A stretch of DNA of 64,000 nt from Mycetocola reblochoni REB411 (GTDB lineage Bacteria; Actinomycetota; Actinomycetes; Actinomycetales; Microbacteriaceae), in contig NZ_FUKR01000036.1 of NCBI RefSeq assembly GCF_900163835.1, positions 62,001 to 126,000 on the forward strand, written 5' to 3'. The translations under genes were made by a program, and so were the position numbers. The notes below the pieces were generated by a model. That model did not search any database. It had not been told where the DNA came from and worked only from the letters and a program-made list of their open reading frames with translations. Positions 1 to 8,677 of this stretch are shown one piece after another; position 1 is the stretch's first letter, and the number at the start of each line of letters is the position of its first letter.

Positions 1-697
1 CCGAGGCGATCTGCTGCGGTGTGGCCTGCTGCTCCGCATTGACCGCCCAGATGTACTTCTCGGTGAGCCCGGCGTCGCGGGCCAGGTAGGAGAACGCGCC
101 CTCACAACTGACGAGGGCGCGCTGGCTCTCGGGCAGGGTGGCGAGCTCGTCGACGAGGTCGTCCTGGACCTGCTGCAGCTGGGCTTTGTAGGCCTCGCCG
201 TTGTCCGCGTACTCGGCGGCGTTGGTCGGGTCGAGCTCGCTGAACGCGGTGACCATGTTGTCGACGTAGATCTGCACGTTGAGCGGGCTCATCCAGGCGT
301 GCGGGTTGGGGAGCCCGGCGTACGCGTCTTCGCTGATGTCGATCGGTTCCACCCCCTCGCTGACGACCACGTGGGGCACGTCGATGCCGTCGACGAACTG
401 AGCGAACCAGGACTCCAGGTTCATCCCGTTGTCGATGATGAGCTCGGCGCCGGCCGCGCGACGGATGTCGCCGGGGGTGGGCTCGTAGCCGTGGATCTCG
501 GCGCCCGGCTTCGTGATCGACTCGACCCGCAGCTCGTCCCCGGCGACGTTCTGCGCGATGTCCGCGAGCACGGTGAAGGTGGTGAGGACCAGGGGGCGGT
601 CGTCATCGGCCTCCGGCGCCTGGGTGCTGCAGGCGGCGAGGGGGAGCACGAGGGCGGCGAGAAGGGGAAGGAGAGCTCGTCGGGGGGTGTGCGTCAT
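1..697 (-). CDS. Metal ABC transporter substrate-binding lipoprotein (5' part)
   Basis: Partial gene; the 3' end lies outside the window. The product begins with a basic stretch, a hydrophobic signal and a lipobox (LPLAACS), so it should be lipid-anchored outside the membrane. It then shows cluster A-I (ZnuA/TroA) features: a LTTFTVLADIAQNVAGD opening, the metal-site segment EIHGYEPTPGD, and a NPHAWMSP segment. The family captures Zn2+ or Mn2+ (some Fe2+) for an ABC permease; the partner permease and ATPase genes would lie to the left of the window. NPHAWMSP is more usual in Mn/Fe-type members, but specificity cannot be settled here. The ATG at 697 is the obvious start. A candidate promoter lies at 789-818. 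Confidence 0.85.
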   Translation of the reverse strand, partial: MTHTPRRALLPLLAALVLPLAACSTQAPEADDDRPLVLTTFTVLADIAQNVAGDELRVESITKPGAEIHGYEPTPGDIRRAAGAELIIDNGMNLESWFAQFVDGIDVPHVVVSEGVEPIDISEDAYAGLPNPHAWMSPLNVQIYVDNMVTAFSELDPTNAAEYADNGEAYKAQLQQVQDDLVDELATLPESQRALVSCEGAFSYLARDAGLTEKYIWAVNAEQQATPQQIAS

Positions 698-788
698 ATC
701 GGGTTTCCTCTCCGTGCGCCGGGCGGACCGTCGGTCCTGTCCCTGCAGTGTGCTCTGATCGCCACGGTCGTTCGTGGCGGCGACTCAC

Positions 789-818
789 AGCCTAATGTTC
801 GTGGCAACGTAGTTTCAA
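789..818 (-). promoter_or_regulatory. Candidate promoter of the metal-binding lipoprotein gene
   Basis: On the minus strand, TTGAAA (813-818) and TAGGCT (789-794) are separated by 18 bp, a good SigA-type layout, about 90 bp upstream of the start at 697. A Zur- or MntR-type operator could sit here but no clean palindrome was recognised. Confidence 0.45.
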
Positions 819-1092
819 CTCATGTGCGAGCGTATGTCGTGGGCGGGCGCAATCGACGCCACTCGGAGCCGGGTCGGGCACGAGAGAACGCCCGTGCGGC
901 GGAAGCGGTCACATCGCGGAAGTGGATCGGAGGGGCCGTCGCGACGGCGCTGGCCCGCGGATGCCCCGGCTGGACATCAGGGGAATGCCGATGGCGAGGC
1001 CGCTCCGCACGATGATCAGGGCGCCAGGGGAGCAGCCGCTCCGGGGCCGGACGCCGGGAACGCGCCGGCGTGATCGCCGCCGTGGGGGACCG
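819..1092. other. Intergenic stretch, no gene recognised
   Basis: Together with 698-818, this leaves about 395 bp between the lipoprotein gene and tRNA-Leu. Open frames run across it on both strands but have no database-like motif and no ribosome binding site, and some run on through the tRNA. A short minus-strand stretch around 955-1022 reads like a membrane segment in one frame but lacks a start and a stop context. Nothing is called. Confidence 0.4.
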
Positions 1093-1174
1093 TGCGGGAG
1101 AAGGGACTTGAACCCTCACGCTCGAAAGCACAGGAACCTAAATCCTGCGTGTCTGCCGATTTCACCACTCCCGC
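1093..1174 (-). tRNA. tRNA-Leu (anticodon UAG)
   Basis: On the minus strand the acceptor arm GCGGGAG pairs with CTCCCGC (1094-1100), with discriminator A at 1093. The anticodon stem CAGGA/TCCTG carries loop TTTAGGT, giving anticodon TAG. There is a long variable arm (class II), as expected for tRNA-Leu, and the T-loop GTTCAAG is present. CCA is not encoded. A GATACT -10-like element lies upstream on the minus strand. Confidence 0.95.
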
Positions 1175-1244
1175 GTCCCCCCAGAGTATCCGCCCACCGA
1201 GGTGCCGTTGTGGACATCGCGCCCGGAGGGCGATCCGCTGTCGC

Positions 1245-2399
1245 ATGATGTCGGGCGTGGAGCGGGCAGTGGAGGACGTGGTCAGGCGCGTGCAACGGCG
1301 CATCGGCGCGGATGCGGACAGGGACGAGGTCGCGGAGCTGGCCAGACGCGAGAGCGCCCGCCGTGCCGAGCAGGGTCGTGCGGGGCGTGACACGGCCGTG
1401 CCGGACGAACGCGCTCTGGAGCGGAGCGCGCTCGCCGCGCTCCTCGGCTACGGCGCGCTCCAGCCACTCCTGGACGACCCGGCGGTCGAGGAGATCTGGA
1501 TCAACTCGCCGCGGGCGGTGTTCGCGTCGGCCGGCGGCGTCACCCGGCGTGTTCCCCTCGAGCTGACCGCCCAGGCCGTGAGAGAGACGGTGGAGCGCAT
1601 GCTGCAGACGACGGGGAGGCGCCTGGACCTGAGCTCCCCGTTCGTCGACGCCTCGCTACCCGACGGATCGCGCCTGCACGTGGTCATCCCCGACATCACC
1701 GCGGGGGACTGGGCCGTCAACATCCGCAAATTCCTGCGAGGCACCGGTGACATCGACGCGCTGGTCGGCAGAGGGATGATCCCGGCCGATGTCGTCGGTT
1801 ACCTTCGCGGGCGCGTCGCGGCCGGGGGCAGCATCGTCGTATCCGGTTCCACGCACACGGGGAAGACCACGCTGCTCGGGGCGATGTTGACGAGTCTGTG
1901 CGCCACCGAGCGCATCCTCACGGTGGAGGAGACCTTCGAGCTGTCGATCCGCGTCCCCGACCGCGTCGGGCTTCAGGGCCGCGAGGCGAACCTCGAGGGC
2001 AGTGGCGCCGTGGACCTGCGGCGGCTGATCCGCGAGGCGCTCCGTATGCGACCCGACCGTCTCGTGGTCGGAGAGGTCAGGGGCGCCGAGGCGCTCGACC
2101 TCCTCATCGCCGTCAACACCGGTGTCCCCGGCGGTTGCACCGTGCACGCGAACTCCGCCGGCGACGCGCTGCGCAAGCTCACCCTGCTTCCGCTGCTCGC
2201 GGGAACGACCGTCGACCGCGGCTTCGTCGTCGAATGCATCGCCGCGGGAATCGACACCGTCGTCCACTTGGAACGGGACCGCGACGGAGCGCGTCGTGTC
2301 GCCGAGGTCGCGCACCCGGAGCTCGGCGATGGCGGGCTGACCGCGCGAACCGTCTATCGTGCCGAGCAGGTGCCCGGAACACGGGAGGGGCGACCGTGA
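1245..2399 (+). CDS. tadA: TadA/CpaF-family secretion ATPase
   Basis: A 384-residue type II/IV secretion hexameric ATPase that powers assembly of Flp (Tad) pili at the cytoplasmic membrane. Walker A is GSTHTGKTT at residues 211-219, slightly altered from the usual GGTGTGKTT. The Asp box (TVEETFEL), Walker B region (RPDRLVVGEVRG) and the conserved NTGVPGGCTVHANSA segment follow. The N-terminal domain (about 60-180) carries the family pattern LDDPAVEEIWINSP. The start is the ATG pair at 1245/1248, about 15 nt after GGAGG at 1225; open frame upstream runs through the tRNA-Leu antisense and is not coding. It overlaps tadB by 4 nt, so the products are translationally coupled. No TadZ/CpaE localisation ATPase precedes it. 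Confidence 0.93.
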   Translation: MMSGVERAVEDVVRRVQRRIGADADRDEVAELARRESARRAEQGRAGRDTAVPDERALERSALAALLGYGALQPLLDDPAVEEIWINSPRAVFASAGGVTRRVPLELTAQAVRETVERMLQTTGRRLDLSSPFVDASLPDGSRLHVVIPDITAGDWAVNIRKFLRGTGDIDALVGRGMIPADVVGYLRGRVAAGGSIVVSGSTHTGKTTLLGAMLTSLCATERILTVEETFELSIRVPDRVGLQGREANLEGSGAVDLRRLIREALRMRPDRLVVGEVRGAEALDLLIAVNTGVPGGCTVHANSAGDALRKLTLLPLLAGTTVDRGFVVECIAAGIDTVVHLERDRDGARRVAEVAHPELGDGGLTARTVYRAEQVPGTREGRP

Positions 2400-3265
2400 C
2401 CGCGCTCGCCCTGGCCTTTCTCACCGGTACGGGTGCCGCGCTCCTGGCGTGGAACCTGATCGCGCCTCGGCGTTCCGTGTCCGATCGCGCGCGGAGCCGA
2501 GCCTCGCGGCGACGGGTGCGGGCGGCGCTCGCCGAGGCCGGGCTCGGGCGTGTGCCGGTTCCGGTCGCTCTGATCTTCGGGGTCATGCTCGCGACGCTGT
2601 GTGCCGCCGTCCTCGGCGCCGTCACGGGGGTCCCGGCCGTGGCGGGTGCCGGGGCATGCCTCGGCGTGGTGATCGAGGTCGCCTGGGTTCGCGGTCGCGT
2701 GCGGCGCACCCGCGAGGCGCGGAGGGCGGAGTGGCCCGACGTGATCGATCAGTTCGTCGCCGAGCTGCGCGCCGGGCGCACCATCGCGAGTGCGGTGGGC
2801 GAGGTCGCCGACTCGGGGCCTCGCGGTATGCGTGACGGATTCAGCCAGATCAGTGACGAGATGACGGCCTCGGGGGACACGGATACGGCGCTGCACCGGG
2901 GCAAGGGCGTCTTCGCCGACCCGGTAGCCGACCGTCTGCTCGAGACGCTCCGGATCGCGCGCTCCGTCGGCGGGACGGACACCGTCAGGGTTCTCATCGA
3001 GCTCGGCGCTTATGTCAGGGAGAACGAGGCCGTTCGGCGCGAGGTGCACTCCACGCAGGCCTGGGTGCGCAACGCCGCCGTCCTCGGTGCGGCAGCACCG
3101 TGGCTGATCCTCGTGCTCCTGTCCACGCGTCCCGAGACGGCGGCGGCGTATCGCAGTCCGGCGGGGACCGTGCTCATCGTCGCGGGGGTGGCCCTGACGC
3201 TGGCCGCGTTCGCGGCGATGCTCGCGATCGGGCGCCTGAGGGACGAGCAGAGGTGGGTCGGGTGA
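2396..3265 (+). CDS. tadB: TadB-like pilus assembly inner-membrane protein
   Basis: A 289-residue type II secretion F-domain protein, one of the two platform proteins of the Tad pilus. The GTG start at 2396 overlaps the tadA stop (GTGA). Two N-terminal hydrophobic stretches (about 1-20 and 60-95) precede the F domain (EWPDVIDQFVAELRAGRTI), and two C-terminal membrane helices close the protein (about 225-245 and 258-278). It is expected to form the platform with TadC (next gene, 4-nt overlap) under the TadA ATPase. Length and order match actinobacterial tad loci. Confidence 0.88.
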   Translation: MTALALAFLTGTGAALLAWNLIAPRRSVSDRARSRASRRRVRAALAEAGLGRVPVPVALIFGVMLATLCAAVLGAVTGVPAVAGAGACLGVVIEVAWVRGRVRRTREARRAEWPDVIDQFVAELRAGRTIASAVGEVADSGPRGMRDGFSQISDEMTASGDTDTALHRGKGVFADPVADRLLETLRIARSVGGTDTVRVLIELGAYVRENEAVRREVHSTQAWVRNAAVLGAAAPWLILVLLSTRPETAAAYRSPAGTVLIVAGVALTLAAFAAMLAIGRLRDEQRWVG

Positions 3266-4197
3266 CGTCGATCGAGTGGGGTGCGATCGGGTGGGGCATC
3301 GTTCTCGGGCTCGGCGCGTGGATGATTGTCGGCGCCGTTCCGCGGCTGTCGCGGCCTCGTCTGGTCGAGCGAATCGCCCCGCACCTCCAGGACGTCTCCG
3401 CCGGTGCGAGAGCAATCGTTCGGCGGCGTGCGGCAGAACCGTCCGGGGCGTTGCGGGAGCTTCTCCGTCCGCTGTTCGATCTCGCTGTTGTGATCGTGTC
3501 CCGCCTCGGAGCGACGGAGCAGAGGATCGAGCGCCGGCTGCGCATCGCCGGCGTCACGGAGACCGTCGACCAGTACCGCCGTCGCGTGGCCGCCGTGGCG
3601 CTCGCCGGCGTCGGGGTCGGGCTGCTCCTCGCCGCAGTGCTGTGGGCACTCGGCCGCACGGGCTTGGAGTCGCTCCTGCCCGCGACGGTCGTGCTGGTCG
3701 CGCTGATCATGCCCGAGGTGCGGCTGCGAGCACGCAGTCGTCGCCGTCGCAGAATGATCGAGCAGGAGCTGCCGGTCGTGCTCGAGCTGATGAGCCTCGC
3801 CCTCACCGCGGGGGAGAGCGTACGCAACGCCGTATCCCGGCTGGCGGGGCAGAGCAACGGCGTCGTCGGCGAGGCGCTCCGTGCGGCTGTTGCGCGGACC
3901 GCCGCGGGGATCCCGCTCAGTACGGCGCTGACGACGAGCGCGTCGGCCGTCGACTCGGCCGAGTATGCGCGGGTCGTCGATCAGCTGGTCCTCACACTGG
4001 ACAGGGGAGCTCCCGTGGCCGAGGTGCTCCGGGCACAAGCGGGTGACGCCAGGCAGAGCGAGAAACGTCGACTCGTCGAGGAGGCGGGACGCCGTGAGGT
4101 CGTGATGATGGTCCCGCTGGTGTTCGTGATTCTCCCGTTGTCGGTCGCGTTCGCCGTGTTCCCCGGGATCTTCGTCATCGACGCGGGCCTGCCGTGA
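3262..4197 (+). CDS. tadC: TadC-like pilus assembly inner-membrane protein
   Basis: A 311-residue second F-domain platform protein. The GTG at 3262 overlaps the tadB stop by 4 nt. An N-terminal membrane helix (about 8-28), a central pair (about 113-150) and a C-terminal helix (PLVFVILPLSVAFAVFPGIFVI) flank the cytoplasmic F domain (EQELPVVLELMSLALTAGESV). It acts with TadB as the membrane platform. The operon pauses after it: 191 nt with a tandem repeat separate it from the pilin-like gene. Confidence 0.88.
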   Translation: MTSIEWGAIGWGIVLGLGAWMIVGAVPRLSRPRLVERIAPHLQDVSAGARAIVRRRAAEPSGALRELLRPLFDLAVVIVSRLGATEQRIERRLRIAGVTETVDQYRRRVAAVALAGVGVGLLLAAVLWALGRTGLESLLPATVVLVALIMPEVRLRARSRRRRRMIEQELPVVLELMSLALTAGESVRNAVSRLAGQSNGVVGEALRAAVARTAAGIPLSTALTTSASAVDSAEYARVVDQLVLTLDRGAPVAEVLRAQAGDARQSEKRRLVEEAGRREVVMMVPLVFVILPLSVAFAVFPGIFVIDAGLP

Positions 4198-4320
4198 CCG
4201 GCGCGGCGCGGCGCGGCCGAGGTATCCGGGGGAACGGCGGTCGAGGGCGGGCGCGGTCGCCGCCGAAGGTCCGCAGTGAGAACACGCGGAGGCGGGCCGG
4301 ACCCCGCCCGACGGGGACGC

Positions 4321-4368
4321 GATGACAGCACGACACGATGACGGCACGACACGATGACGGCACAACAG
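4321..4368. repeat. 16-bp tandem repeat, three copies, before the pilin-like gene
   Basis: Three adjoining 16-mers: 4321-4336, 4337-4352 and 4353-4368, with consensus GATGACGGCACGACAC. Copies 2 and 3 differ at two positions, and copy 1 at one. It lies about 20 bp upstream of the pilin-like start. A 16-bp unit is not a multiple of three, so it is unlikely to be coding; copy-number change would alter the 5' untranslated spacing. Confidence 0.85.
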
Positions 4369-4388
4369 GAAGACGGAGAGTGATCAGG

Positions 4389-4670
4389 ATGCGATGGACG
4401 ACAATGCGGCGCCGGCGAACAACGATGGGACGCGGCAGCGCGTGGACAGCCCTCGGCGGCCCCCGCCGCGGCCCTGCCGCTCCGACCAGTGCGGCGTTGC
4501 AGGGGGCACCCGGTGGTGGCGAGCCCAGTCCCTCTGAGCGCGGCGATGTCCCCGGCTGGGTGCTCATCACGCTCATGACGACGGCATTGGTCGTCGCGAT
4601 CTGGGCGCTTGCGGCTCCGGCGCTGACCGCACTGTTCGAGCAGGCGATCTCGCGTGTGTCCGAGCTGTGA
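4389..4670 (+). CDS. Small single-helix Flp-pilin-like protein of the tad operon
   Basis: A 93-residue protein with a basic, Pro/Gly/Ala-rich N-terminal region and one C-terminal hydrophobic helix (GWVLITLMTTALVVAIWALA, about 57-76), ending in a short amphipathic tail. The position between tadC and tadE is where actinobacterial loci carry the small pilin subunit (Flp or DUF4244-type). The segment ERGDVPG just before the helix could be the prepilin processing region, but the usual G/xxxxE signature is not clear. ATG 4389 is preceded by GGAGAG (4375-4380) at 8 nt; GTG 4380 is an alternative. It overlaps the next gene by 4 nt. Function is inferred from context. Confidence 0.65.
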   Translation: MRWTTMRRRRTTMGRGSAWTALGGPRRGPAAPTSAALQGAPGGGEPSPSERGDVPGWVLITLMTTALVVAIWALAAPALTALFEQAISRVSEL

Positions 4671-5254
4671 GCGCTCCGCGCCGTCGAGGGCTCTCGGCCA
4701 GCCGGCGCCGCGCCGCGGTCGATCGCGTGGTTGGTTCGGGTCGCCGCCACGCGGTCGGGGGTCGGACGCTGACGCGTGGGTGGCCGACCCCGGTCGACGC
4801 CCGACGCGGTGACGACGGCTCCGCGCTGGTCGAGTTTCTGCTGGTCGCCGCGCTTCTGCTGACGGTGGTCGGTGGGATCGCGCAGCTGCTCGTCGTGGTG
4901 CACATCCGGGCGGTCGTGAGCGATGCGGCCGCGGATGCCGCCCGAATCGCCGCCTACGCCGACGGGGATGACGACGAGGGGCGCCGGCGTGCGGCGACGG
5001 TGATCGGACACTCGCTCGGACGGGAGGTCGCCGCCCAGAGCTCCGTCCGCGTCCATCGCGACGACCGCGGGGTCACGGTCGAGATCGACGCGCCGGTGAT
5101 GGCCATCGGCTTCACGGCGCCGGTCGGCGTGTTCACCGTCGCGGGGTCCGCCCTGCTCGAGCGCGTCGAGGCGTCGGCATCCGATCCGGGAGGACGCTCA
5201 GCGGAGAACGTTGCGTCCCGTGGCGAGGGAGTCGGGGATGGGGGAGGGGCATGA
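4667..5254 (+). CDS. TadE-like minor pilin
   Basis: A 195-residue protein with a basic leader of about 50 residues and then DDGSALVEFLLVAALLLTVV, the typical TadE motif with a prepilin-type cleavage site after G and Glu at +5. One membrane helix (about 54-78) and an extracytoplasmic domain follow (AVVSDAAADAARIAAY). TadE proteins are minor pseudopilins matured by a dedicated peptidase, which is not in this window. GTG 4667 overlaps the preceding stop, and the 3' end overlaps the next gene by 4 nt. Confidence 0.8.
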   Translation: MSAPRRRGLSASRRRAAVDRVVGSGRRHAVGGRTLTRGWPTPVDARRGDDGSALVEFLLVAALLLTVVGGIAQLLVVVHIRAVVSDAAADAARIAAYADGDDDEGRRRAATVIGHSLGREVAAQSSVRVHRDDRGVTVEIDAPVMAIGFTAPVGVFTVAGSALLERVEASASDPGGRSAENVASRGEGVGDGGGA

Positions 5255-5766
5255 GCGCGGGGACTTCCCTGATCTCGTCACGAATCCCGCGCCGCCGGGC
5301 CGTCGAGGGCTCTGATGTCCCGGCCCCTCGATGCAGGGGGCTTTTCCGGGGGGACGACCGCGGTTCCTCCAGCATCGAGTTCCTGTTCACCGCGCTGATC
5401 CTCCTCGTGCCGACCGTCTACCTGGCCCTCGCGCTCGCGGCGATCCAGGCGTCGGACGCGGCGGCCCGCTCCGCCGCGGTCGGCGCCGCGCGGTCGTGGG
5501 CGCGCAACGGGGACCCCGTCGAGGCGAAGCGGGTCGCGCAGGAGTCGCTGCAGCACCGCGTCGATGGTCCGGAAGTGACGGCTATCGACCTTGCCTGCGC
5601 TCCGACCGCCTGCACCTGGCCGCAGGGGGTGGCCTCCGCCACGGTGACGCTGAGCGTGAGTCTCCCCATCGTCCCGGCACTGCCAGGAGTTCCGGCGTTG
5701 ACATCGGTGAGCGCGACGGCTGACTACCCCGTGGCCCGGTTCGGACGGGACGGCGCGACGAGATGA
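5251..5766 (+). CDS. Second TadE-like minor pilin
   Basis: A 171-residue protein with a prepilin-like junction DDRGSSSIEF followed by a hydrophobic helix (about 41-65) and an extracytoplasmic region. That region carries two Cys (ACAPTAC) that may form a disulfide. The Glu at +5 after the Gly matches the TadE class III signal. The ATG overlaps the upstream stop by 4 nt. It is probably a partner of the preceding TadE-like subunit at the pilus base or tip. Confidence 0.75.
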   Translation: MSAGTSLISSRIPRRRAVEGSDVPAPRCRGLFRGDDRGSSSIEFLFTALILLVPTVYLALALAAIQASDAAARSAAVGAARSWARNGDPVEAKRVAQESLQHRVDGPEVTAIDLACAPTACTWPQGVASATVTLSVSLPIVPALPGVPALTSVSATADYPVARFGRDGATR

Positions 5767-6245
5767 CCGGTGCGGTGCGTCGGGCCGCCCCGGCCACGCA
5801 GGACACGCGGAGGCACAGCGCGACCGGGCGGGACGACGGCACCGTGCTCGTGCTGACCCTGTTCGTCGCGCTGCTCCTGGTGGTTCTCTGCTTCGGGGTC
5901 ACCAGCCTGAGTGCCGCGCACGGCGCGAGGCAACTTCTCCAGTCCCAGGCCGACGCCGCAGCGCTCGTCGCCGTGGACTCCGTCGATCTCACTGGCGTGC
6001 CGGAAGCGACGGGCCGGGGTGACGCCCCCGCGCTCCGGATCGAGGTGGCCGAGGCGGAGCGGGCCGCCGCGGGCTTCCTCGATCGGACCGACTCCGCAGC
6101 GGACATCGTCGCGGTGATGTCGTCAGACGGCCGAACCGTGACGATCGAGCTCACCGAGCGATGGAGTGTGCCCTGGTTCGGCGACGTCCTGGCGGCCGAT
6201 GTCGTCATCGAGGCGACCGGCAGGGCACGCATCGTGGTGAGGTGA
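5763..6245 (+). CDS. TadG-like / Rv3654c-type pilus-associated membrane protein
   Basis: A 160-residue last gene of the tad operon. The pattern is [20 protein letters not shown] followed by [18 protein letters not shown], typical of TadG-like N-terminal domains in which the helix is followed by an Ala-rich surface helix. Unlike its two neighbours it lacks the Glu at +5, so it may not be processed as a pilin. The start overlaps the preceding gene by 4 nt. Confidence 0.7.
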   Translation: MTGAVRRAAPATQDTRRHSATGRDDGTVLVLTLFVALLLVVLCFGVTSLSAAHGARQLLQSQADAAALVAVDSVDLTGVPEATGRGDAPALRIEVAEAERAAAGFLDRTDSAADIVAVMSSDGRTVTIELTERWSVPWFGDVLAADVVIEATGRARIVVR

Positions 6246-6445
6246 CCCGCATCGGTAGCGCGACCGCGGCCCTCGGGACCGGCGCCTCCATGGAGGGCAC
6301 GGCACCGTTGCGCCGCGTGGCGGGGCGGCGCTGCTCAGTCGAGCTGCGCCGCTCAGGCGGGCAGCGCCGACGGTCGGGCCGGCGCCGTCGGGCCGGCCGA
6401 GCACCGACGGGTGGGGCAGCGGCCGTCAACTATGCTGGGGGAACC

Positions 6446-7555
6446 ATGATTGACCTCGATCTCGGCGACGCCATCGCCCATCTCCGAACCACCTTCGCCG
6501 ACATCGTCCAGGTCGTGAACCCCGACGACCTTCGACGTCAGATCGCGGAGCTCGAGGAGCAGGCGGGCGCTCCCGACCTCTGGGACAACACCACGCACGC
6601 GCAGAAGGTCACCAGCTCCCTGAGCCACCGGCAGTCCGAGCTCAACCGCGTCACGAGTGTGCAGAGCCGCCTCGACGACCTCGACGTGCTCATCGAGCTC
6701 GCCGTCAGCGAGGACGACGAGGACTCGGCGGCCGAGGCGCGCGACGAACTCCGCGCGCTTCAGGAGGTCGTCAACGACCTCGAGGTGCAGACCCTGCTCA
6801 ACGGGGAGTACGACCCGAGGCCCGCGGTCATCACGATCAGAGCGGGCGCGGGCGGCGTGGACGCAGCCGACTTCGCCGAGATGCTCATGCGGATGTACCT
6901 GCGCTGGGCGGAGAAGCACGGCTTCACCGCGACGGTCATGGACACCAGCTACGCGGAGGAGGCGGGCGTGAAGTCGGCCACCTTCGAGATCGACGCGCCG
7001 TATGCCTTCGGCAAGCTCAGCGTCGAGGCCGGCACCCACCGCCTCGTGCGCATGTCGCCGTTCGGTGCCGCGGGCAAGCGGCAGACCAGCTTCGCAGCGG
7101 TCGAGGTGATCCCGCTCATGGAGGAGACCGAGTCGATCGACATCCCCGAGAACGACATCAGGGTCGACGTGTTCCGCTCCTCGGGGCCCGGTGGTCAGAG
7201 CGTGAACACGACGGACTCGGCCGTCCGCCTCACCCACCTCCCGACGGGGACCGTGGTGTCGATGCAGAACGAGAAGAGCCAGATTCAGAACCGGGCCGCC
7301 GCGATGCGGGTCCTGCAGTCCCGCCTCCTCCTGCTGCAGCGCGAGGAGGAGAACGCCAAGAAGAAGGAGCTCGCTGGCACCATCACGGCGAGTTGGGGCG
7401 ATCAGATGCGCTCCTACGTCCTCGCGCCGTACCAGATGGTCAAGGACCTGCGGACGGAGCACGAGGTCAACTCCCCGCAGACCGTCTTCGACGGCGATCT
7501 GGACGGGTTCATCGCCGCCGGAATCCGCTGGCGCAAGCGTCCGAGCGACGACTGA
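6446..7555 (+). CDS. prfB: Peptide chain release factor 2
   Basis: A 369-residue class I release factor that reads UGA and UAA and triggers peptide release. The SPF tripeptide ([14 protein letters not shown], residues 204-206) is the stop-codon recognition element of RF2, and GGQ (residues 249-251, [10 protein letters not shown]) is the hydrolysis motif. The frame is continuous through codons 20-30, so the programmed +1 frameshift of enterobacterial prfB is absent. ATG 6446 follows a GGGGG stretch; TATGCT at 6431 is a plausible -10. Upstream 6246-6445 shows no gene. It opens the conserved prfB-ftsEX-smpB-ssrA cluster. Confidence 0.98.
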   Translation: MIDLDLGDAIAHLRTTFADIVQVVNPDDLRRQIAELEEQAGAPDLWDNTTHAQKVTSSLSHRQSELNRVTSVQSRLDDLDVLIELAVSEDDEDSAAEARDELRALQEVVNDLEVQTLLNGEYDPRPAVITIRAGAGGVDAADFAEMLMRMYLRWAEKHGFTATVMDTSYAEEAGVKSATFEIDAPYAFGKLSVEAGTHRLVRMSPFGAAGKRQTSFAAVEVIPLMEETESIDIPENDIRVDVFRSSGPGGQSVNTTDSAVRLTHLPTGTVVSMQNEKSQIQNRAAAMRVLQSRLLLLQREEENAKKKELAGTITASWGDQMRSYVLAPYQMVKDLRTEHEVNSPQTVFDGDLDGFIAAGIRWRKRPSDD

Positions 7556-7657
7556 CCCGGCGCCGGCGCCCTGCACAGTTTCCCGCCGTCGCCCATCGTC
7601 CGGCTTCGGGTGTGTCCGACCCGGTTTCCGGGCGCCTCGCCGTAGGCTGACCTCGTC

Positions 7658-8677
7658 ATGATTCGTTTTGAGAACGTCACCAAGAACTATCCGGGCAACC
7701 CCCGGCCGGCGCTGGACGACATCAACCTCGAGGTCCAGCGCGGCGAGTTCGTCTTCCTCGTCGGCGCGTCCGGGTCCGGGAAGTCGAGCTGCCTCCAGCT
7801 GATCCTCAAGGAGGAGCGCCCGTCCGAAGGCACGATCTTCGTCCTCGGCAACAACCTCGGCTCGATCTCGCACCGCAAGGTGCCGTTCTTCCGTCGCGAC
7901 CTCGGCGTCGTGTTCCAGGATTTCCGGCTGCTGCCGAACAAGACGGTGTTCCAGAACGTGGCGTTCTCGCTGCAGGTGATCGGCAAGTCCCGCGGCTTCA
8001 TCCAGGAGGCCGTCCCCGACGTGCTCGAGATGGTCGGGCTCGGCAACAAGAGCGACCGCCTGCCGAATGAGCTGTCGGGCGGTGAGCAGCAGCGCGTCGC
8101 CATCGCGCGCGCCGTCGTGAACAAGCCGCAGATCCTTCTCGCCGACGAGCCGACAGGCAACCTCGACCCGGCGACGAGTGCGGGCATCATGAAGATCCTC
8201 GAGCGGATCAACGCCGGCGGCACGACCGTGGTCATGGCCACGCACGAGGCCGGCATCGTCGACAAGATGCAGCGCCGCGTCATCGAGCTCGTCGACGGCA
8301 GCATCGTGAGGGACGAGGTGCGGGGCGGCTACGGACAGACGGCCGCGATCCCCGAGCTCACGCCCGAGATTCTCCTCGGAGCCCAGATCGATCAGGCCAG
8401 GCGCGACCTCGCCGAGGCCACCCGCCAGGCCGAGGACGAGGCCAATCGGGCTCGAGAGGCCCACGAGCGGGCGACCAAGGACGCGGAGCTCGCGGGCCGC
8501 CCCCGATTCGGTGCCGAGGACCCGGCCCCGTCCGCGCCCGTCGCGCCTGCGCGACCCGAGCTGTCGCGGACGGAGTCGACGGACGTCGACGTGGAGGAGC
8601 ACCTCTCGCTCGCTCAGGACCTGGGGCTCCGCGACGACGAATCCGATGGTGACACGACGGTTGGGCCGGTGAAATGA
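7658..8677 (+). CDS. ftsE: Cell division ATP-binding protein FtsE with a C-terminal extension
   Basis: A 339-residue ABC-type ATPase that with FtsX couples the divisome to cell-wall hydrolase activation. The ATPase core occupies about 1-230: Walker A GASGSGKSS, the Q-loop in VVFQDFRLL, signature LSGGEQQR, and Walker B ILLADEPTGN. Standard FtsE is about 230 residues; here about 110 more follow. The first part is a charged Ala/Glu/Arg-rich probable coiled coil (QARRDLAEATRQAEDEANRA), followed by a Pro-rich and acidic tail. It overlaps ftsX by 4 nt (ATGA). Confidence 0.96.
   Translation: MIRFENVTKNYPGNPRPALDDINLEVQRGEFVFLVGASGSGKSSCLQLILKEERPSEGTIFVLGNNLGSISHRKVPFFRRDLGVVFQDFRLLPNKTVFQNVAFSLQVIGKSRGFIQEAVPDVLEMVGLGNKSDRLPNELSGGEQQRVAIARAVVNKPQILLADEPTGNLDPATSAGIMKILERINAGGTTVVMATHEAGIVDKMQRRVIELVDGSIVRDEVRGGYGQTAAIPELTPEILLGAQIDQARRDLAEATRQAEDEANRAREAHERATKDAELAGRPRFGAEDPAPSAPVAPARPELSRTESTDVDVEEHLSLAQDLGLRDDESDGDTTVGPVK

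Noticed and set aside
922-1248. A small plus-strand gene upstream of tadA
   Set aside because: It runs through the tRNA-Leu gene and has no conserved content.
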